Assembly (NCBI GenBank): GCA_027532555.1
Contig: JAPZTJ010000069.1
Location: forward strand, 1-32,483
Direction: 5' to 3'
Source of the DNA: Aquidulcibacter sp.
GTDB taxonomy: Bacteria; Pseudomonadota; Alphaproteobacteria; Caulobacterales; Aquidulcibacteraceae
Length of the DNA stretch: 32,483 nucleotides
Made by a program: the position numbers and the translations under genes. Shown here piece after piece: positions 1 through 7,656 of this stretch. A model generated the notes under the pieces. It did not search any database. It was not told the origin of the DNA and saw only the letters and a list, made by a program, of their open reading frames with translations. The stretch's first letter is position 1. The number at the start of each line of letters is the position of its first letter.

Positions 1-139
1 AATGGTGATGCCAGGCGACAACATTAAGATCATGGTTGAACTGATCACCCCGATCGCCATGACCCAAGGCCTGCGCTTCGCGATCCGCGAAGGCGGCCGC
101 ACCGTTGGTGCAGGCGTTGTGGCAGCTGTGGTTGAATAA
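1..139 (+). CDS. tuf: Elongation factor Tu, C-terminal end (partial)
   Basis: Only the last 45 codons are present; the reading frame starts at base 2 and ends with TAA at 137-139. The translation contains [10 protein letters not shown], a PIAM segment and [18 protein letters not shown], which is the typical end of EF-Tu domain 3. EF-Tu is the cytoplasmic GTPase that delivers aminoacyl-tRNA to the ribosome. The GTPase domain lies outside the window to the left. The last 34 bases recur at 200-233, and the terminator at 263-293 presumably ends this transcript. The family assignment is secure. Whether this is one of two tuf copies cannot be seen here. Confidence 0.95.
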   Translation, partial: MVMPGDNIKIMVELITPIAMTQGLRFAIREGGRTVGAGVVAAVVE

Positions 140-140
140 G
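107..140 (+). repeat. 34-nt tuf-end repeat, copy 1 (inside tuf)
   Basis: The last codons and stop of tuf, beginning ggtgcaggcg and ending gaataag, recur at 200-233 with a single difference (gtggttg here, gtgattg in copy 2). Confidence 0.85.
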
Positions 141-177
141 AGCTGAGGCGAAAGCCTGCACCAACAGATATCAATTT

Positions 178-195
178 GCCGGGCATAAGCCCGGC
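178..195. other. Hairpin between the two tuf-end copies
   Basis: Perfect 7-bp inverted repeat (gccgggc/gcccggc) around a 4-nt loop. It is not followed by a T-run, so it is not by itself an intrinsic terminator. It could stabilise the 3' end of the tuf mRNA or be a processing remnant. Confidence 0.5.
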
Positions 196-199
196 GGGT

Positions 200-233
200 G
201 GTGCAGGCGTTGTGGCAGCTGTGATTGAATAAG
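200..233 (+). repeat. 34-nt tuf-end repeat, copy 2 (relic)
   Basis: A noncoding near-copy (33 of 34 bases) of 107-140 lying 60 nt downstream of the tuf stop. No open tuf frame precedes it, so it is a relic of a duplication or recombination event at the tuf 3' end. Confidence 0.85.
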
Positions 234-262
234 ACCAACAACAGTCTCCTAGACATGAAGAG

Positions 263-293
263 CGCCCTGACCGAAAGGTTGGGGCGTTTTTTT
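263..293 (+). terminator. Intrinsic terminator after tuf
   Basis: Stem cgccctgacc/ggttggggcg (10 bp with G-T wobbles) around a GAAA tetraloop, followed directly by seven Ts (287-293). This is a classic rho-independent terminator on the + strand. Confidence 0.9.
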
Positions 294-305
294 GTGTTTG
301 CGCGC

Positions 306-470
306 ACCCCTCTCCCCTTGGGAGAGGGGTAGGGGGTGAGGGCTTACGGGCGCGAGCGCGCCTTGGTTCCGATGACATCGAAAGCTATGCTGCACCCACG
401 CCGATACGGTGAGTGTAAAGCCCTCACCCCCGACCGTCGACCTACAGGTCGACCCCAAAGGGAGAGGGGA
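306..470. repeat. Palindromic intergenic repeat (MITE/REP-like)
   Basis: The left arm (about 306-347) and right arm (about 415-470) are imperfect inverted copies. The inner arms gggggtgagggcttac (332-347) and gtaaagccctcaccccc (415-431) match with one extra base. The outer arms carry cccctctcccc-type sequence. The right arm contains an additional hairpin (gtcgacct/aggtcgac, 436-453) in place of the corresponding left-arm bases. No protein is encoded. Together with the tuf terminator this fills most of the 140-589 gap; nothing further is recognised in 471-589 apart from the presumed promoter of the next gene. Confidence 0.7.
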
Positions 471-589
471 GTTCCTTTGTCTGGACCCATTTTGACGAAT
501 AGATTGGGCACCAAAGCGCTTCTAGGTGTTTGCAGAGTCGGCGTATGGTTCCAACATAATTTTTATCGTTCGCTGAATGAGGGTTTGAG

Positions 590-1195
590 ATGGCCAGATA
601 CTTAATGCTCGACGTGGATGGGGTGTTGATTACGGGGCGTCCCTCGGATGGGCGGGCATGGCATTTTGAACTGTCGGAAGATCTCGGCATTGATATTGAA
701 TGGCTGCGTCGTGACTTCTTCAAAGTTTTTTGGCAGGAGATTGTGATGGGGCGTCTTGATCTATTGCCCGCCCTTCAAACTTGCTTAGATCAAGCAAACA
801 TCGACACGCCAGCACAGAGGGTTGTCGATTATTGGTTCGCGATGGATTCCAAGGTCAACCAAGAGATTCTGGATCAATGTCAGGGTCTAAGAACTGCAAA
901 GATCCCGGTCTACCTTGCGACAAACCAAGACCATCTTCGTGCGAATTACCTCATGAATGACTTGAACTTGTCGGCCCATGTGGATGGTATCTTCTATTCG
1001 GCAGAGCTTGGTGTGGCCAAGCCTCATCCAGACTTTTATCAATCTATTACGGATAGGCTTGGTGCATCTCCGGCGGAAATGTTTCTGATAGACGACACGC
1101 TGAAAAATGTTAGTGCCGCGCAGCAAGCTGGCTGGGAGGCGCACCATTGGCAAGGTACCCAGCCATTTGTCGACGTGATTGCTACTAGGTTCTAA
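590..1195 (+). CDS. HAD superfamily hydrolase, subfamily IA-like
   Basis: 201 aa. HAD motif I is DVDGV (Asp8 nucleophile, Asp10 acid/base). Motif II is in the LATNQ segment, the motif III lysine is in GVAKPHPDFY, and motif IV is FLIDDT. The helical insert after motif I gives a C1-type cap, so this resembles YihX/haloacid-dehalogenase-like phosphatases acting on small phosphorylated metabolites in the cytoplasm. Substrate unknown. The ATG is preceded by gaggg at suitable spacing. It is a single gene between the 306-470 repeat and the phasin gene. Family confident, function generic. Confidence 0.88.
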   Translation: MARYLMLDVDGVLITGRPSDGRAWHFELSEDLGIDIEWLRRDFFKVFWQEIVMGRLDLLPALQTCLDQANIDTPAQRVVDYWFAMDSKVNQEILDQCQGLRTAKIPVYLATNQDHLRANYLMNDLNLSAHVDGIFYSAELGVAKPHPDFYQSITDRLGASPAEMFLIDDTLKNVSAAQQAGWEAHHWQGTQPFVDVIATRF

Positions 1196-1202
1196 GCCCC
1201 CC

Positions 1203-1223
1203 AAATGCTGCACCGCAGCATTT
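1203..1223. promoter_or_regulatory. Candidate PhaR box upstream of the phasin gene
   Basis: Perfect 9-bp inverted repeat aaatgctgc/gcagcattt with a 3-nt centre, which contains CTGC-N3-GCAG. TGC-rich sites of this form are the reported binding sequence of the PHB-responsive repressor PhaR in Rhodobacter and Paracoccus. It lies about 95 nt upstream of the phasin ATG. No T-run follows, so a terminator for the HAD gene is less likely. PhaR itself is not in the window. Confidence 0.55.
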
Positions 1224-1318
1224 AGTATGCGCTTTCTAAAGCCGTCCGCTATACCTTGGTCATCGAACACCAAAGGGCTGCTCCTCCCCCCCACGCAGCC
1301 CGGTGAAGGAGAGATAAA

Positions 1319-1840
1319 ATGACTGAAGAAAAGAAAGTCGCTGAAACTGTTGAGACCGCTCGTAACGAAGGTCTCGAAATCGCGCGCAAGATCTGGTTGG
1401 CTGGCGTTGGCGCTTATGGCCGCGTGTATCAAGAAGCTGCTGGCCGCGTTGAAAAAGTAACCGGCGCTGCAAACGAAATGTTCGACCAATTGGTTGAAAA
1501 GGGTGAGCAAGTTGAAGATCTGGTTCGTTCCAGCATCTCCAAGAACGAAACCGCTGGCAAAGTGACTGAGTATGTCGAAAAGACAACCGCACAAGTGAAG
1601 TCGGCTTCGGAAACCCGCATCCATGATTTGGAAGAGCGTTTTGAAGCAGTTCGCAAGACTGTTGTCGAAACTGTGTCGCCATTCATCGACAAAGTTGCGC
1701 CAATCAACATCTTCGCCATCGGCGGCCAAATCGAAGCCTTGACTGCAAAGATCGAAGCTTTGACCGCAGAAGTAGAAGCTTTGAAGGGCGCGAAAGCGGC
1801 TCCTAAGGCTGCTAAGAAGACTGAAACTGAAGCTGCTTAA
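1319..1840 (+). CDS. Phasin family protein (PHA granule-associated)
   Basis: 173 aa. The N-terminal half (residues about 5-75) has the phasin pattern of small residues and charged heptads, including NEGLEIARKIWLAGVGAYGR, followed by a long amphipathic helix. The C-terminus is Ala/Lys-rich (AAPKAAKK), like PhaF/PhaI-type phasins. Phasins coat polyhydroxyalkanoate granules and control their size and number. A strong RBS (aaggagag, 1306-1312) precedes the ATG. The stop codon overlaps the stop of the convergent TetR gene (TTAA). The PhaR-like box at 1203-1223 suggests induction when polymer accumulates. Position near phaC supports the call. Confidence 0.9.
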   Translation: MTEEKKVAETVETARNEGLEIARKIWLAGVGAYGRVYQEAAGRVEKVTGAANEMFDQLVEKGEQVEDLVRSSISKNETAGKVTEYVEKTTAQVKSASETRIHDLEERFEAVRKTVVETVSPFIDKVAPINIFAIGGQIEALTAKIEALTAEVEALKGAKAAPKAAKKTETEAA

Positions 1841-2457
1841 GCTGCTTCGTGATCCGGGCTGATAAAGCCTGTGATCGGCAACATGATCAGAGCGGCCGCG
1901 CGGGCGATAAGTGCGCGCGGCTTTTCTGTGACTGGGGCGTCAAACTCCATCCGCACCAATTGAAAGGCGAGGCCAAGGGCAACTTGGTTGACCAGACCGT
2001 CAAACGCTTCATCGCTCGCTATGATGGCCTTTGAAGCACGCAGCGCATGGAGAAGGCCGAAGGCCGCATCATGCTGGACGGCAAACATATGACGGATCTG
2101 ATTGGCCAAACGGGCATCGGCGCGGACCACGGATAAGGGTTCACGATAGGCAAAGCGGGCATCCCATGCCTCTTCGACCAAAATGTGTACCCATGTCCAA
2201 GCGGTTTCAATCGTGGCGTCTGGACCTGTGCATTTTTCCAGCGCGGCACCTTTGATGGCTTCCAGTTCGCCAATGTGGACCGCCAGCAAAGCGGCAGCAA
2301 TCTCGGCCTTGCCTTTAAAATGGTAATAGAGGTGGCCGGGTGACATCGCGAGATGATTGGCAATATCGACAGCCGCCAAGGCACCGAAACCTTCGCTGTT
2401 GAAGAGTTCACGCGATTTGGCGAGGATTTTGTCCTTGGTTGGGCTTGATCCACTCAT
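1837..2457 (-). CDS. TetR family transcriptional regulator
   Basis: 206 aa. The N-terminal helix-turn-helix (residues about 8-55) reads KDKILAKSRELFNSEGFG, then DIANHLAMSPGHLYYHFKGK, a typical TetR DNA-binding domain. The all-helical remainder is the ligand-binding and dimerisation domain, with no recognisable ligand. It sits between the phasin gene (convergent, overlapping stops) and phaC (divergent, 167 bp), so it probably regulates phaC and/or itself; that target is inferred. aaggac lies about 9 nt before the ATG. It is not the PhaR family, which has a different fold. Confidence 0.92.
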   Translation of the reverse strand: MSGSSPTKDKILAKSRELFNSEGFGALAAVDIANHLAMSPGHLYYHFKGKAEIAAALLAVHIGELEAIKGAALEKCTGPDATIETAWTWVHILVEEAWDARFAYREPLSVVRADARLANQIRHMFAVQHDAAFGLLHALRASKAIIASDEAFDGLVNQVALGLAFQLVRMEFDAPVTEKPRALIARAAALIMLPITGFISPDHEAA

Positions 2458-2624
2458 CTTGAGGTGTCCTTCAGCAGCCAGAAACAGGCAAACGACGTAA
2501 ATCCGTAAGCAAACGCGCTTATCACAGCAGAAACGACTTCACGATTGTCAATTGCCGTCATAACGTCAGCTCTGACAACGCTTGCGGAGGTCATTTAATG
2601 AAGCATCATAGCAGGGAGGTCTAA
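2458..2624. promoter_or_regulatory. Divergent tetR-phaC control region
   Basis: 167 bp separating the two start codons. It holds an inverted repeat ttgtca (2545-2550)/tgacaa (2573-2578) and, inside it, gtcag-ct-ctgac (2565-2576), which could be a TetR-type operator. The phaC RBS gggagg lies just before 2625. No consensus -35/-10 pair was convincing. Confidence 0.35.
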
Positions 2625-4313
2625 ATGTCGAAGCAGAAAATCAATCTTGGTGACGAAGCCGCACAAAATACTGTGGCCCTGACGGCTATGATGGGCTTGG
2701 CACGTGAGGATTTGATGGGCGCGGTTGCGCTGATGATGCGTGAAGTAACCGCAAAGCCTGCCACCACGACCAAGCATTTGAAGGCCTTGGGCGATGATGT
2801 CGTCAAGATTTTGAAGAATGAAAGCGATCTGGCACCAGAAGCCAAAGATAAGCGCTTCATGGATATTACGTTCAAATATAACCCGATCTATCGCATGGGC
2901 ATGCAATATTATCTGGCTGTGCAGAAGAATGTTGGCACCTGGCTGGCTGATCTTGATTTAGACGAGATGGAAAAGGCCCGCGCCACCTTTGTGTCCCAGA
3001 TGATTATCGACAGCATCTCGCCGACCAACACGCTGGTGGGCAACCCGGCTGCAATCAAACGCGCTTATGAAAGCGGTGGCATGAGCCTGATTAAGGGCCT
3101 GCAAAATGCCTATCGGGACATCACGGAAAATGGTGGCCAAGTTAGCCAAGTGGACAAGCGCCCGTTCAAAGTTGGCGAAAACCTTGCCACCTCCAAGGGC
3201 GCGGTCGTCTATAAGACGGAAATGATGGAGCTGATCCAATATTCGCCGACGACCGAGCAGGTCCATGCCATTCCGTTCCTGATCATCCCGCCACAGATCA
3301 ACAAAGCCTATGTGAATGACCTTTCGCCAGACAAGAGCATTGTCCGCTTTTTGGGCTCGCTGGGTCTCACCACCTTCCTCGTCTCGTGGCGCAATCCACG
3401 GGTAGAGCATCGCAATTGGGGCTTGGCTGAATATGTCGACGAGCTGATCAAGGCGAGCGATGTGATCTTGGAGATCACCAAGTCGAAGAAGCTGAACGTC
3501 TCGGGCGCTTGCTCGGGCGGCATCACTACGGCGACCTTCCTGTCGAAATTGGCCAGCATGGGCGATAATCGCGTCAATGCGGTCAGCCTGATGGTGAACG
3601 TGCTCGACCCGCAAAAGGACGATTCCGAAGTCGGGGCCTTGGTCTCTGAACATGGGATTGAATTGGCGCGCCAACGCTCGGCCAAAAAGGGCATTCTCGA
3701 AGGCGATTCCTTGGGCCGGATGTTTGCTTGGATGCGCCCCAATGACCTCATTTGGAACTATGTCATCAACAACTATTTGATGGGCCAAGATCCGCCGCCG
3801 TTTGACGTGTTGTTCTGGAATAATGACACGACCAATCTGCCGGCAAAGCTGCACTCTGATTATCTCGACATGTATCCCAAACAGCCCTTCGCCAATCCGG
3901 GGCAGGTGGAGTTTGCGGGCCATATTGTTGACTTGACCAAAGTCACCAATGATTTGTTCGTCATTGCGGGCGTTACCGACCATATCACGCCATGGAAGGC
4001 CTGTTATCGCACGACCCAATTGGTGGGCTCTCCGAATATCGAGTTTATCCTCTCGCACTCTGGCCATATTCAGGCTTTGCTGAACCCACCGGGCAATCCG
4101 AAGTCGAAATATTATCGCAATGAGGGCAAGCCACCCCCAACCACCGACGAATGGATGGCGGGCGCAACCGAAGTGCCAGGCTCTTGGTGGCCCTTGTGGG
4201 GCGAATGGCTGAAGGCGCGCTCTGGCGCGATGAAGGCGGCTCCGGCGGAGGTTGGCAATAAGAACCATCCCGCAGGCGATGCGGCGCCTGGCCGCTATGC
4301 GTTCAATGACTAA
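2625..4313 (+). CDS. phaC: Class I poly(3-hydroxyalkanoate) synthase
   Basis: 562 aa, the usual length for class I PhaC. It polymerises (R)-3-hydroxyacyl-CoA into storage polyester on the granule surface. The N-terminal PhaC domain (about 50-220) includes FKYNPIYRMGMQYY. The alpha/beta-hydrolase core follows, with lipase-like box SGACSGG and nucleophile Cys296. Asp452 (GVTDHITPW) and His481 (SGHIQALLNPP) complete the triad at normal spacing. The C-terminus carries the GSWWPLWGEWL segment typical of PhaC. The start has a gggagg RBS. phaAB, phaE and phaR are not in the window; the PhaZ-like gene follows directly. Very confident. Confidence 0.97.
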   Translation: MSKQKINLGDEAAQNTVALTAMMGLAREDLMGAVALMMREVTAKPATTTKHLKALGDDVVKILKNESDLAPEAKDKRFMDITFKYNPIYRMGMQYYLAVQKNVGTWLADLDLDEMEKARATFVSQMIIDSISPTNTLVGNPAAIKRAYESGGMSLIKGLQNAYRDITENGGQVSQVDKRPFKVGENLATSKGAVVYKTEMMELIQYSPTTEQVHAIPFLIIPPQINKAYVNDLSPDKSIVRFLGSLGLTTFLVSWRNPRVEHRNWGLAEYVDELIKASDVILEITKSKKLNVSGACSGGITTATFLSKLASMGDNRVNAVSLMVNVLDPQKDDSEVGALVSEHGIELARQRSAKKGILEGDSLGRMFAWMRPNDLIWNYVINNYLMGQDPPPFDVLFWNNDTTNLPAKLHSDYLDMYPKQPFANPGQVEFAGHIVDLTKVTNDLFVIAGVTDHITPWKACYRTTQLVGSPNIEFILSHSGHIQALLNPPGNPKSKYYRNEGKPPPTTDEWMAGATEVPGSWWPLWGEWLKARSGAMKAAPAEVGNKNHPAGDAAPGRYAFND

Positions 4314-4415
4314 AACGGGTGTATCGACCTACTCTTTCCAAGCGTAAGTGTTTTGCAACCATCTTGATCGACCATAGTTTGCCCGGCTCAGGGATCGCTA
4401 AAAGGATTGTTTAAC

Positions 4416-5324
4416 GTGTCATCAGCTACCGAAACGACAGGCCGCAAGGCCCAGTTCGAACGTGTCACCATCGGCGGACGCACCGTTCGCGCCGCCGTTT
4501 GGCGTACGGACCTACAAGGTAAAGCAGGTAAGGACCGTCCACGACCGATTCTGTTTTTCAATGGGATTGGTGCCAATATTGAACTGATGGCCCCCTTGGC
4601 CGATTGGTTTGTCGACCGAGATATCATCACCTTTGACATGCCTGGTGTGGGCAAGTCACCCAATCCGATCCTGCCGTATCGGCCTTGGATGATGTGCGCG
4701 TTTGCTGCCAAGATATTGGATCATTACGGGTTTGATGTCGTCGACGTTATGGGCGTCTCTTGGGGCGGGGCGATGGCCCAGCAATTTGCGTGGCAAAACC
4801 CAAAGCGCACGGGCCGTCTTTTGCTCGCCGCCACCAGCATGGGCATGCTGATGGTGCCGGGCGACCCTGAAGTCTTGATGAAAATGGCCAGCCCCCGTCG
4901 CTATGTCGATAAGGAATATATGCTGGCCAATTTCCGCACGCTGTATGGTGGCGACACCAGCGGCTCGGACGGCCATGCCTCGCGCCTCCTACCACCGTCG
5001 ACCATGGGCTATATGCAACAGCTGACCTGCATGATGGGCTGGACGAGTGCGTGGTTCTTACCCTTCCTGCAAGCCAAAACCTTGGTCATGATGGGCGATA
5101 AGGACAAGATTGTACCGGAGATCAATGGCCGATGGATCGCGAGCCTCGCGCCCAATGCCAAGCTGCACATCGTTCAAGGTGGCGGGCATTTATTCTTGGT
5201 CTCGTTTGCTGAAAAGATCGTTCCCGTGATGCGCGACTTCTTTGATGAAGGCGAATTCTGGTACGGCAAGACGATGAAAGCTAGCACGGGCTCAGCCAAA
5301 CCAGCAGCCAAAAAGGCTGCTTGA
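4416..5324 (+). CDS. phaZ: PHA depolymerase-like alpha/beta hydrolase
   Basis: 302 aa from GTG at 4416. An in-frame TTG nine bases upstream is too close to the aaagga RBS (4401-4406), which fits the GTG. Triad: Ser115 in GVSWGG, Asp230 in GDKDKIVP, His258 in GGGHLFLV. The segments FFNGIGANIELM, SPRRYVDKEYM and MMGWTSAWFLP match the intracellular medium-chain-length PHA depolymerase family (Pseudomonas PhaZ-like). It probably releases 3-hydroxy acids from granules or short oligomers. It lies about 100 nt after phaC and ends 14 nt before the next start. The C-terminal tail is Ala/Lys-rich. Family assignment good; polymer specificity is inferred. Confidence 0.82.
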   Translation: MSSATETTGRKAQFERVTIGGRTVRAAVWRTDLQGKAGKDRPRPILFFNGIGANIELMAPLADWFVDRDIITFDMPGVGKSPNPILPYRPWMMCAFAAKILDHYGFDVVDVMGVSWGGAMAQQFAWQNPKRTGRLLLAATSMGMLMVPGDPEVLMKMASPRRYVDKEYMLANFRTLYGGDTSGSDGHASRLLPPSTMGYMQQLTCMMGWTSAWFLPFLQAKTLVMMGDKDKIVPEINGRWIASLAPNAKLHIVQGGGHLFLVSFAEKIVPVMRDFFDEGEFWYGKTMKASTGSAKPAAKKAA

Positions 5325-5338
5325 TCAAGGAGAGCGCG

Positions 5339-5851
5339 ATGCGGATTTGGTTAGGTGTCGCCCTTGGGATGCTGTGTTCCAACTCCGCCTTGGCTGGCGT
5401 TCAGTCCGCTTCGTCGAGCCAGATGGCTTTGGTCTATGATGTCGAGCTGGCGGGGGCCCCGCCTGATGCTTGGAAGCATGTTGTCGATGTTGCGGCTTGG
5501 TGGTCGTCTGATCATACCTATTCGGGCGAAGCGAAGAACCTAAGTCTGGATGTGCGGCCCGGTGGATGCTGGTGTGAGACTTGGCCCAATGGCGGGGTGG
5601 AGCATGCGCGCGTGCTGATGGCCATTCCCGGTAAGGCCTTGCGAATAGAAGGCGGCTTTGGTCCGCTGCAAGGGATGGCCGTAAAGGCCACGATGACCTT
5701 CACGCTTAAGCCTGCGGCAGACCCCGGTAAGACCCAGCTTCATGTGGTTTATCTGGTCAATGGTACTTCTGAGTCCAAACTAGATGGGCTGGCTGCCCCG
5801 GTTGATGGCGTTTTGACCACCCAGTTTGGGCGATTGGCCGCCTTGAAATAA
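5339..5851 (+). CDS. Exported SRPBCC (START/Bet v1-fold) protein
   Basis: 170 aa from ATG 5339, with RBS aaggag (5327-5332). An in-frame TTG at 5321 is rejected. The N-terminus is a signal peptide with an ALA cleavage site at about residues 17-19. The mature part resembles SRPBCC/AHSA1-type lipid-binding folds (VDVAAWWSSDHTYSG, RPGGCWCETW, MTFTLKPA). It begins 15 nt after the PhaZ-like gene and its stop overlaps the start of the GNAT gene by one base (TAATG), so it is co-transcribed. A role in the storage-polymer block is possible but only from position. Confidence 0.75.
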   Translation: MRIWLGVALGMLCSNSALAGVQSASSSQMALVYDVELAGAPPDAWKHVVDVAAWWSSDHTYSGEAKNLSLDVRPGGCWCETWPNGGVEHARVLMAIPGKALRIEGGFGPLQGMAVKATMTFTLKPAADPGKTQLHVVYLVNGTSESKLDGLAAPVDGVLTTQFGRLAALK

Positions 5852-6603
5852 TGGCGGCCTTATCCATGCTTGCAGCCTTTGACCTTGGGCAGCGCCGACG
5901 GCCCGAGGGGGCCGCTTTGCCGTCCACTTGGGCGCAGACACCCCAAGTGACGCGCGATCATGGCCAGATCATCTGGCAGGACATTGACGCGCCCGCTTAT
6001 GCAGAAGCGATTAATGCCGAGCTTGCCGTGGCACGCGCCGCCGGGGCTGAGGACCTTGAGTGGAAGCTCTATTCTCATGACGAACCAGCAGGCCTCGCCC
6101 AAGCGCTAGAGGCTGCAGGATTTGAACGCCAGCCGACTGAGACAATTCTGGTTCGTGCCACTGATTTGGGCCCAGCATCACCGGTCCCGGGCTTAGAAGT
6201 TGTGAAAATCCACACGCTGGAACAGGCCGAGCATTGCTTTAGCTTAGCGCTGCAAACCTTTGGAAACAATTGGGATAAGACCCCTGAGGATTTGCTCCGG
6301 CGTGCTTTAGAGAAAGAGCCTTTTTGGCTTGCTACGTTTGAAGGTAAGCCCGTCGCGATGGGCCGTTTGACTCAGACTGAGGGGAGTGGGTTTGCAGGCC
6401 TTTATGGCGGGGCGAGCCATCCAGATTATCGCCGTCGCGGCTATTATCGGCCTGTGGTGCATGCCCGGGTGCAGGCAGCAGCAGAAATGGGCTGCCAATG
6501 GGTGTTCTCGGAAGCTTTGCCAACGAGTGAGCCGATTTTGCGCGCTCTAGGGTTTGAGACTTTGTGTCAGGTAACCGGCTATCTCTACCGTTTCAAAGAC
6601 TGA
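5851..6603 (+). CDS. GNAT family N-acetyltransferase
   Basis: 250 aa. The acetyl-CoA-binding motif A region is at about residues 185-215: GLYGGASHPDYRRRGYYRP, with the R-x-x-G loop that contacts the CoA pyrophosphate. The C-terminal beta strand/helix ends in LGFETLCQVTGYLYRF. The N-terminal half, up to about residue 120, looks like a second, degenerate GNAT repeat (EAAGFERQPTETILVRA). Substrate unknown. It is translationally coupled to the SRPBCC gene by a 1-nt overlap and is the last gene of this rightward unit. Confidence 0.82.
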   Translation: MAALSMLAAFDLGQRRRPEGAALPSTWAQTPQVTRDHGQIIWQDIDAPAYAEAINAELAVARAAGAEDLEWKLYSHDEPAGLAQALEAAGFERQPTETILVRATDLGPASPVPGLEVVKIHTLEQAEHCFSLALQTFGNNWDKTPEDLLRRALEKEPFWLATFEGKPVAMGRLTQTEGSGFAGLYGGASHPDYRRRGYYRPVVHARVQAAAEMGCQWVFSEALPTSEPILRALGFETLCQVTGYLYRFKD

Positions 6604-6657
6604 GACTTTTTGGGTGCACCTCTGGCAATCGGCGCGCTGAAGCCATAGATAGCCGCT

Positions 6658-7158
6658 ATGGCCGAAACCTTTTCCCCTGACGATCTACCGCTCGAAAAAC
6701 CGGCTCGCTACCGCGAGGTCGAGGCGATGATTGCCTCTGTTGTGGCAGGCGAGACCAGCCACACTGCGCGCTATGCCACCGCCGTCAGCCTGTTGGTGCA
6801 GGCGTTTGGTCCGCGCTTTTTTTGGACGGGCTTTTACGTGGTGGACCCACTGAAGCCGACGGAACTGGTGGTTGGGCCCTATCAAGGCACGCTGGGCTGC
6901 TTGCGCATTCCGTTTGGCCGCGGCGTCTGTGGCGCAGCAGCGGCTTCTGGCCAAACCCAATTGGTCAAGGACGTTCACGCCTTTCCGGGCCACATTGCGT
7001 GTGACAGCCGGTCGAACAGCGAGATCGTGGTACCGGTCTACGACGCCTCAGGCTCATTGGCCGCTGTACTCGATGTCGATTCAACCGAACTCGCGGCGTT
7101 TGACGCGGAAGATCAAGCTGGGCTTGAATCGATTTGCGGGATTTTGTTGCGGGCTTGA
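6658..7158 (+). CDS. msrC: Free methionine-(R)-sulfoxide reductase (GAF domain)
   Basis: 166 aa, single GAF domain. It reduces free Met-R-sulfoxide in the cytoplasm. The family signature is present: [43 protein letters not shown] and LDVDS. Cys81, Cys91 and Cys115 have the same 10/24 spacing as the three redox cysteines of the E. coli enzyme. No clear RBS precedes the ATG. It stands alone, 54 nt after the GNAT stop and upstream of the IS insertion. Confidence 0.95.
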   Translation: MAETFSPDDLPLEKPARYREVEAMIASVVAGETSHTARYATAVSLLVQAFGPRFFWTGFYVVDPLKPTELVVGPYQGTLGCLRIPFGRGVCGAAAASGQTQLVKDVHAFPGHIACDSRSNSEIVVPVYDASGSLAAVLDVDSTELAAFDAEDQAGLESICGILLRA

Positions 7159-7258
7159 GTTTGAGGCTAATGCGATAGAGCGTGGGAGAAGGATTCTTCT
7201 TCTGGAACGCTTCAATGCCGCGCTCCGCTTGCCTTGAAGCTGTTCGACAAGTGTCTTT

Positions 7259-7335
7259 GCGCAAATTTGGGCGTCAAGAGGTGAAATCGACTTCGTCGAC
7301 GCGCGAAGCGCGCCTCTTGACGCCCAATCTTGCGC
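7259..7335. repeat. Imperfect 23-bp inverted repeat
   Basis: Arms 7259-7281 and 7313-7335 pair at 21 of 23 positions, including a perfect 15-bp core (ttgggcgtcaagagg/cctcttgacgcccaa). The 31-nt centre contains gcgcgaagcgcg. No T-run follows in either direction. It may be a REP-type element or the end of the msrC mRNA. The rest of 7159-7385 shows nothing else recognisable. Confidence 0.6.
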
Positions 7336-7352
7336 GCCCAAACTCGAGCGAT

Positions 7353-7384
7353 GCCTTTGCCTAGGCACAGCCTGCGGCAAAGGC
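7353..7384. repeat. Palindrome abutting the IS right end
   Basis: Perfect 9-bp arms gcctttgcc (7353-7361) and ggcaaaggc (7376-7384) directly outside the element boundary. IS1111-group elements often insert beside hairpin-forming targets, so this may be part of the insertion target. Confidence 0.45.
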
Positions 7385-7399
7385 GTGTGTGGACGCCCT

Positions 7400-7656
7400 A
7401 GTTTTTGCAAGTGCTTTTTCAGTTTGTTTGGCAGGATCAGTTAGGTGCGGTCGTGTGTCCGGCTTCTGATGCAGCCTTTCAACGACTGCGAGCCACGATG
7501 GTGTGCGCGATCAGGTTCATATCGTTCCAGCGTGCTTTGATGCACCTACCTTTGCTCTGAGTATCCTGATCGTGTTTCCTAAACTGCTGCGCCATACTCC
7601 CTGTTGCACTTGCCCTGACCGCCTCTGTCTAACAACTGATCTTCAGTGCTTGTAGA
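7400..7656 (-). ncRNA. Candidate bridge RNA region in the IS noncoding end
   Basis: About 257 nt between the transposase stop and the RE inverted repeat, with no reading frame. IS110-family recombinases use a structured bridge RNA made from a noncoding end, and in IS1111-type elements this is the end downstream of the gene. The exact ends, promoter and loops were not resolved by eye. Position and family only. Confidence 0.35.

Noticed and set aside
887-1729. 280-codon minus-strand frame across the HAD and phasin genes
   Set aside because: It spans two genes that are well supported on the other strand and matches no family.
2958-4268. 436-codon minus-strand open frame opposite phaC
   Set aside because: It lies entirely antisense to a well-conserved PhaC frame, its translation (Arg/His-rich) resembles no family, and it has no RBS.
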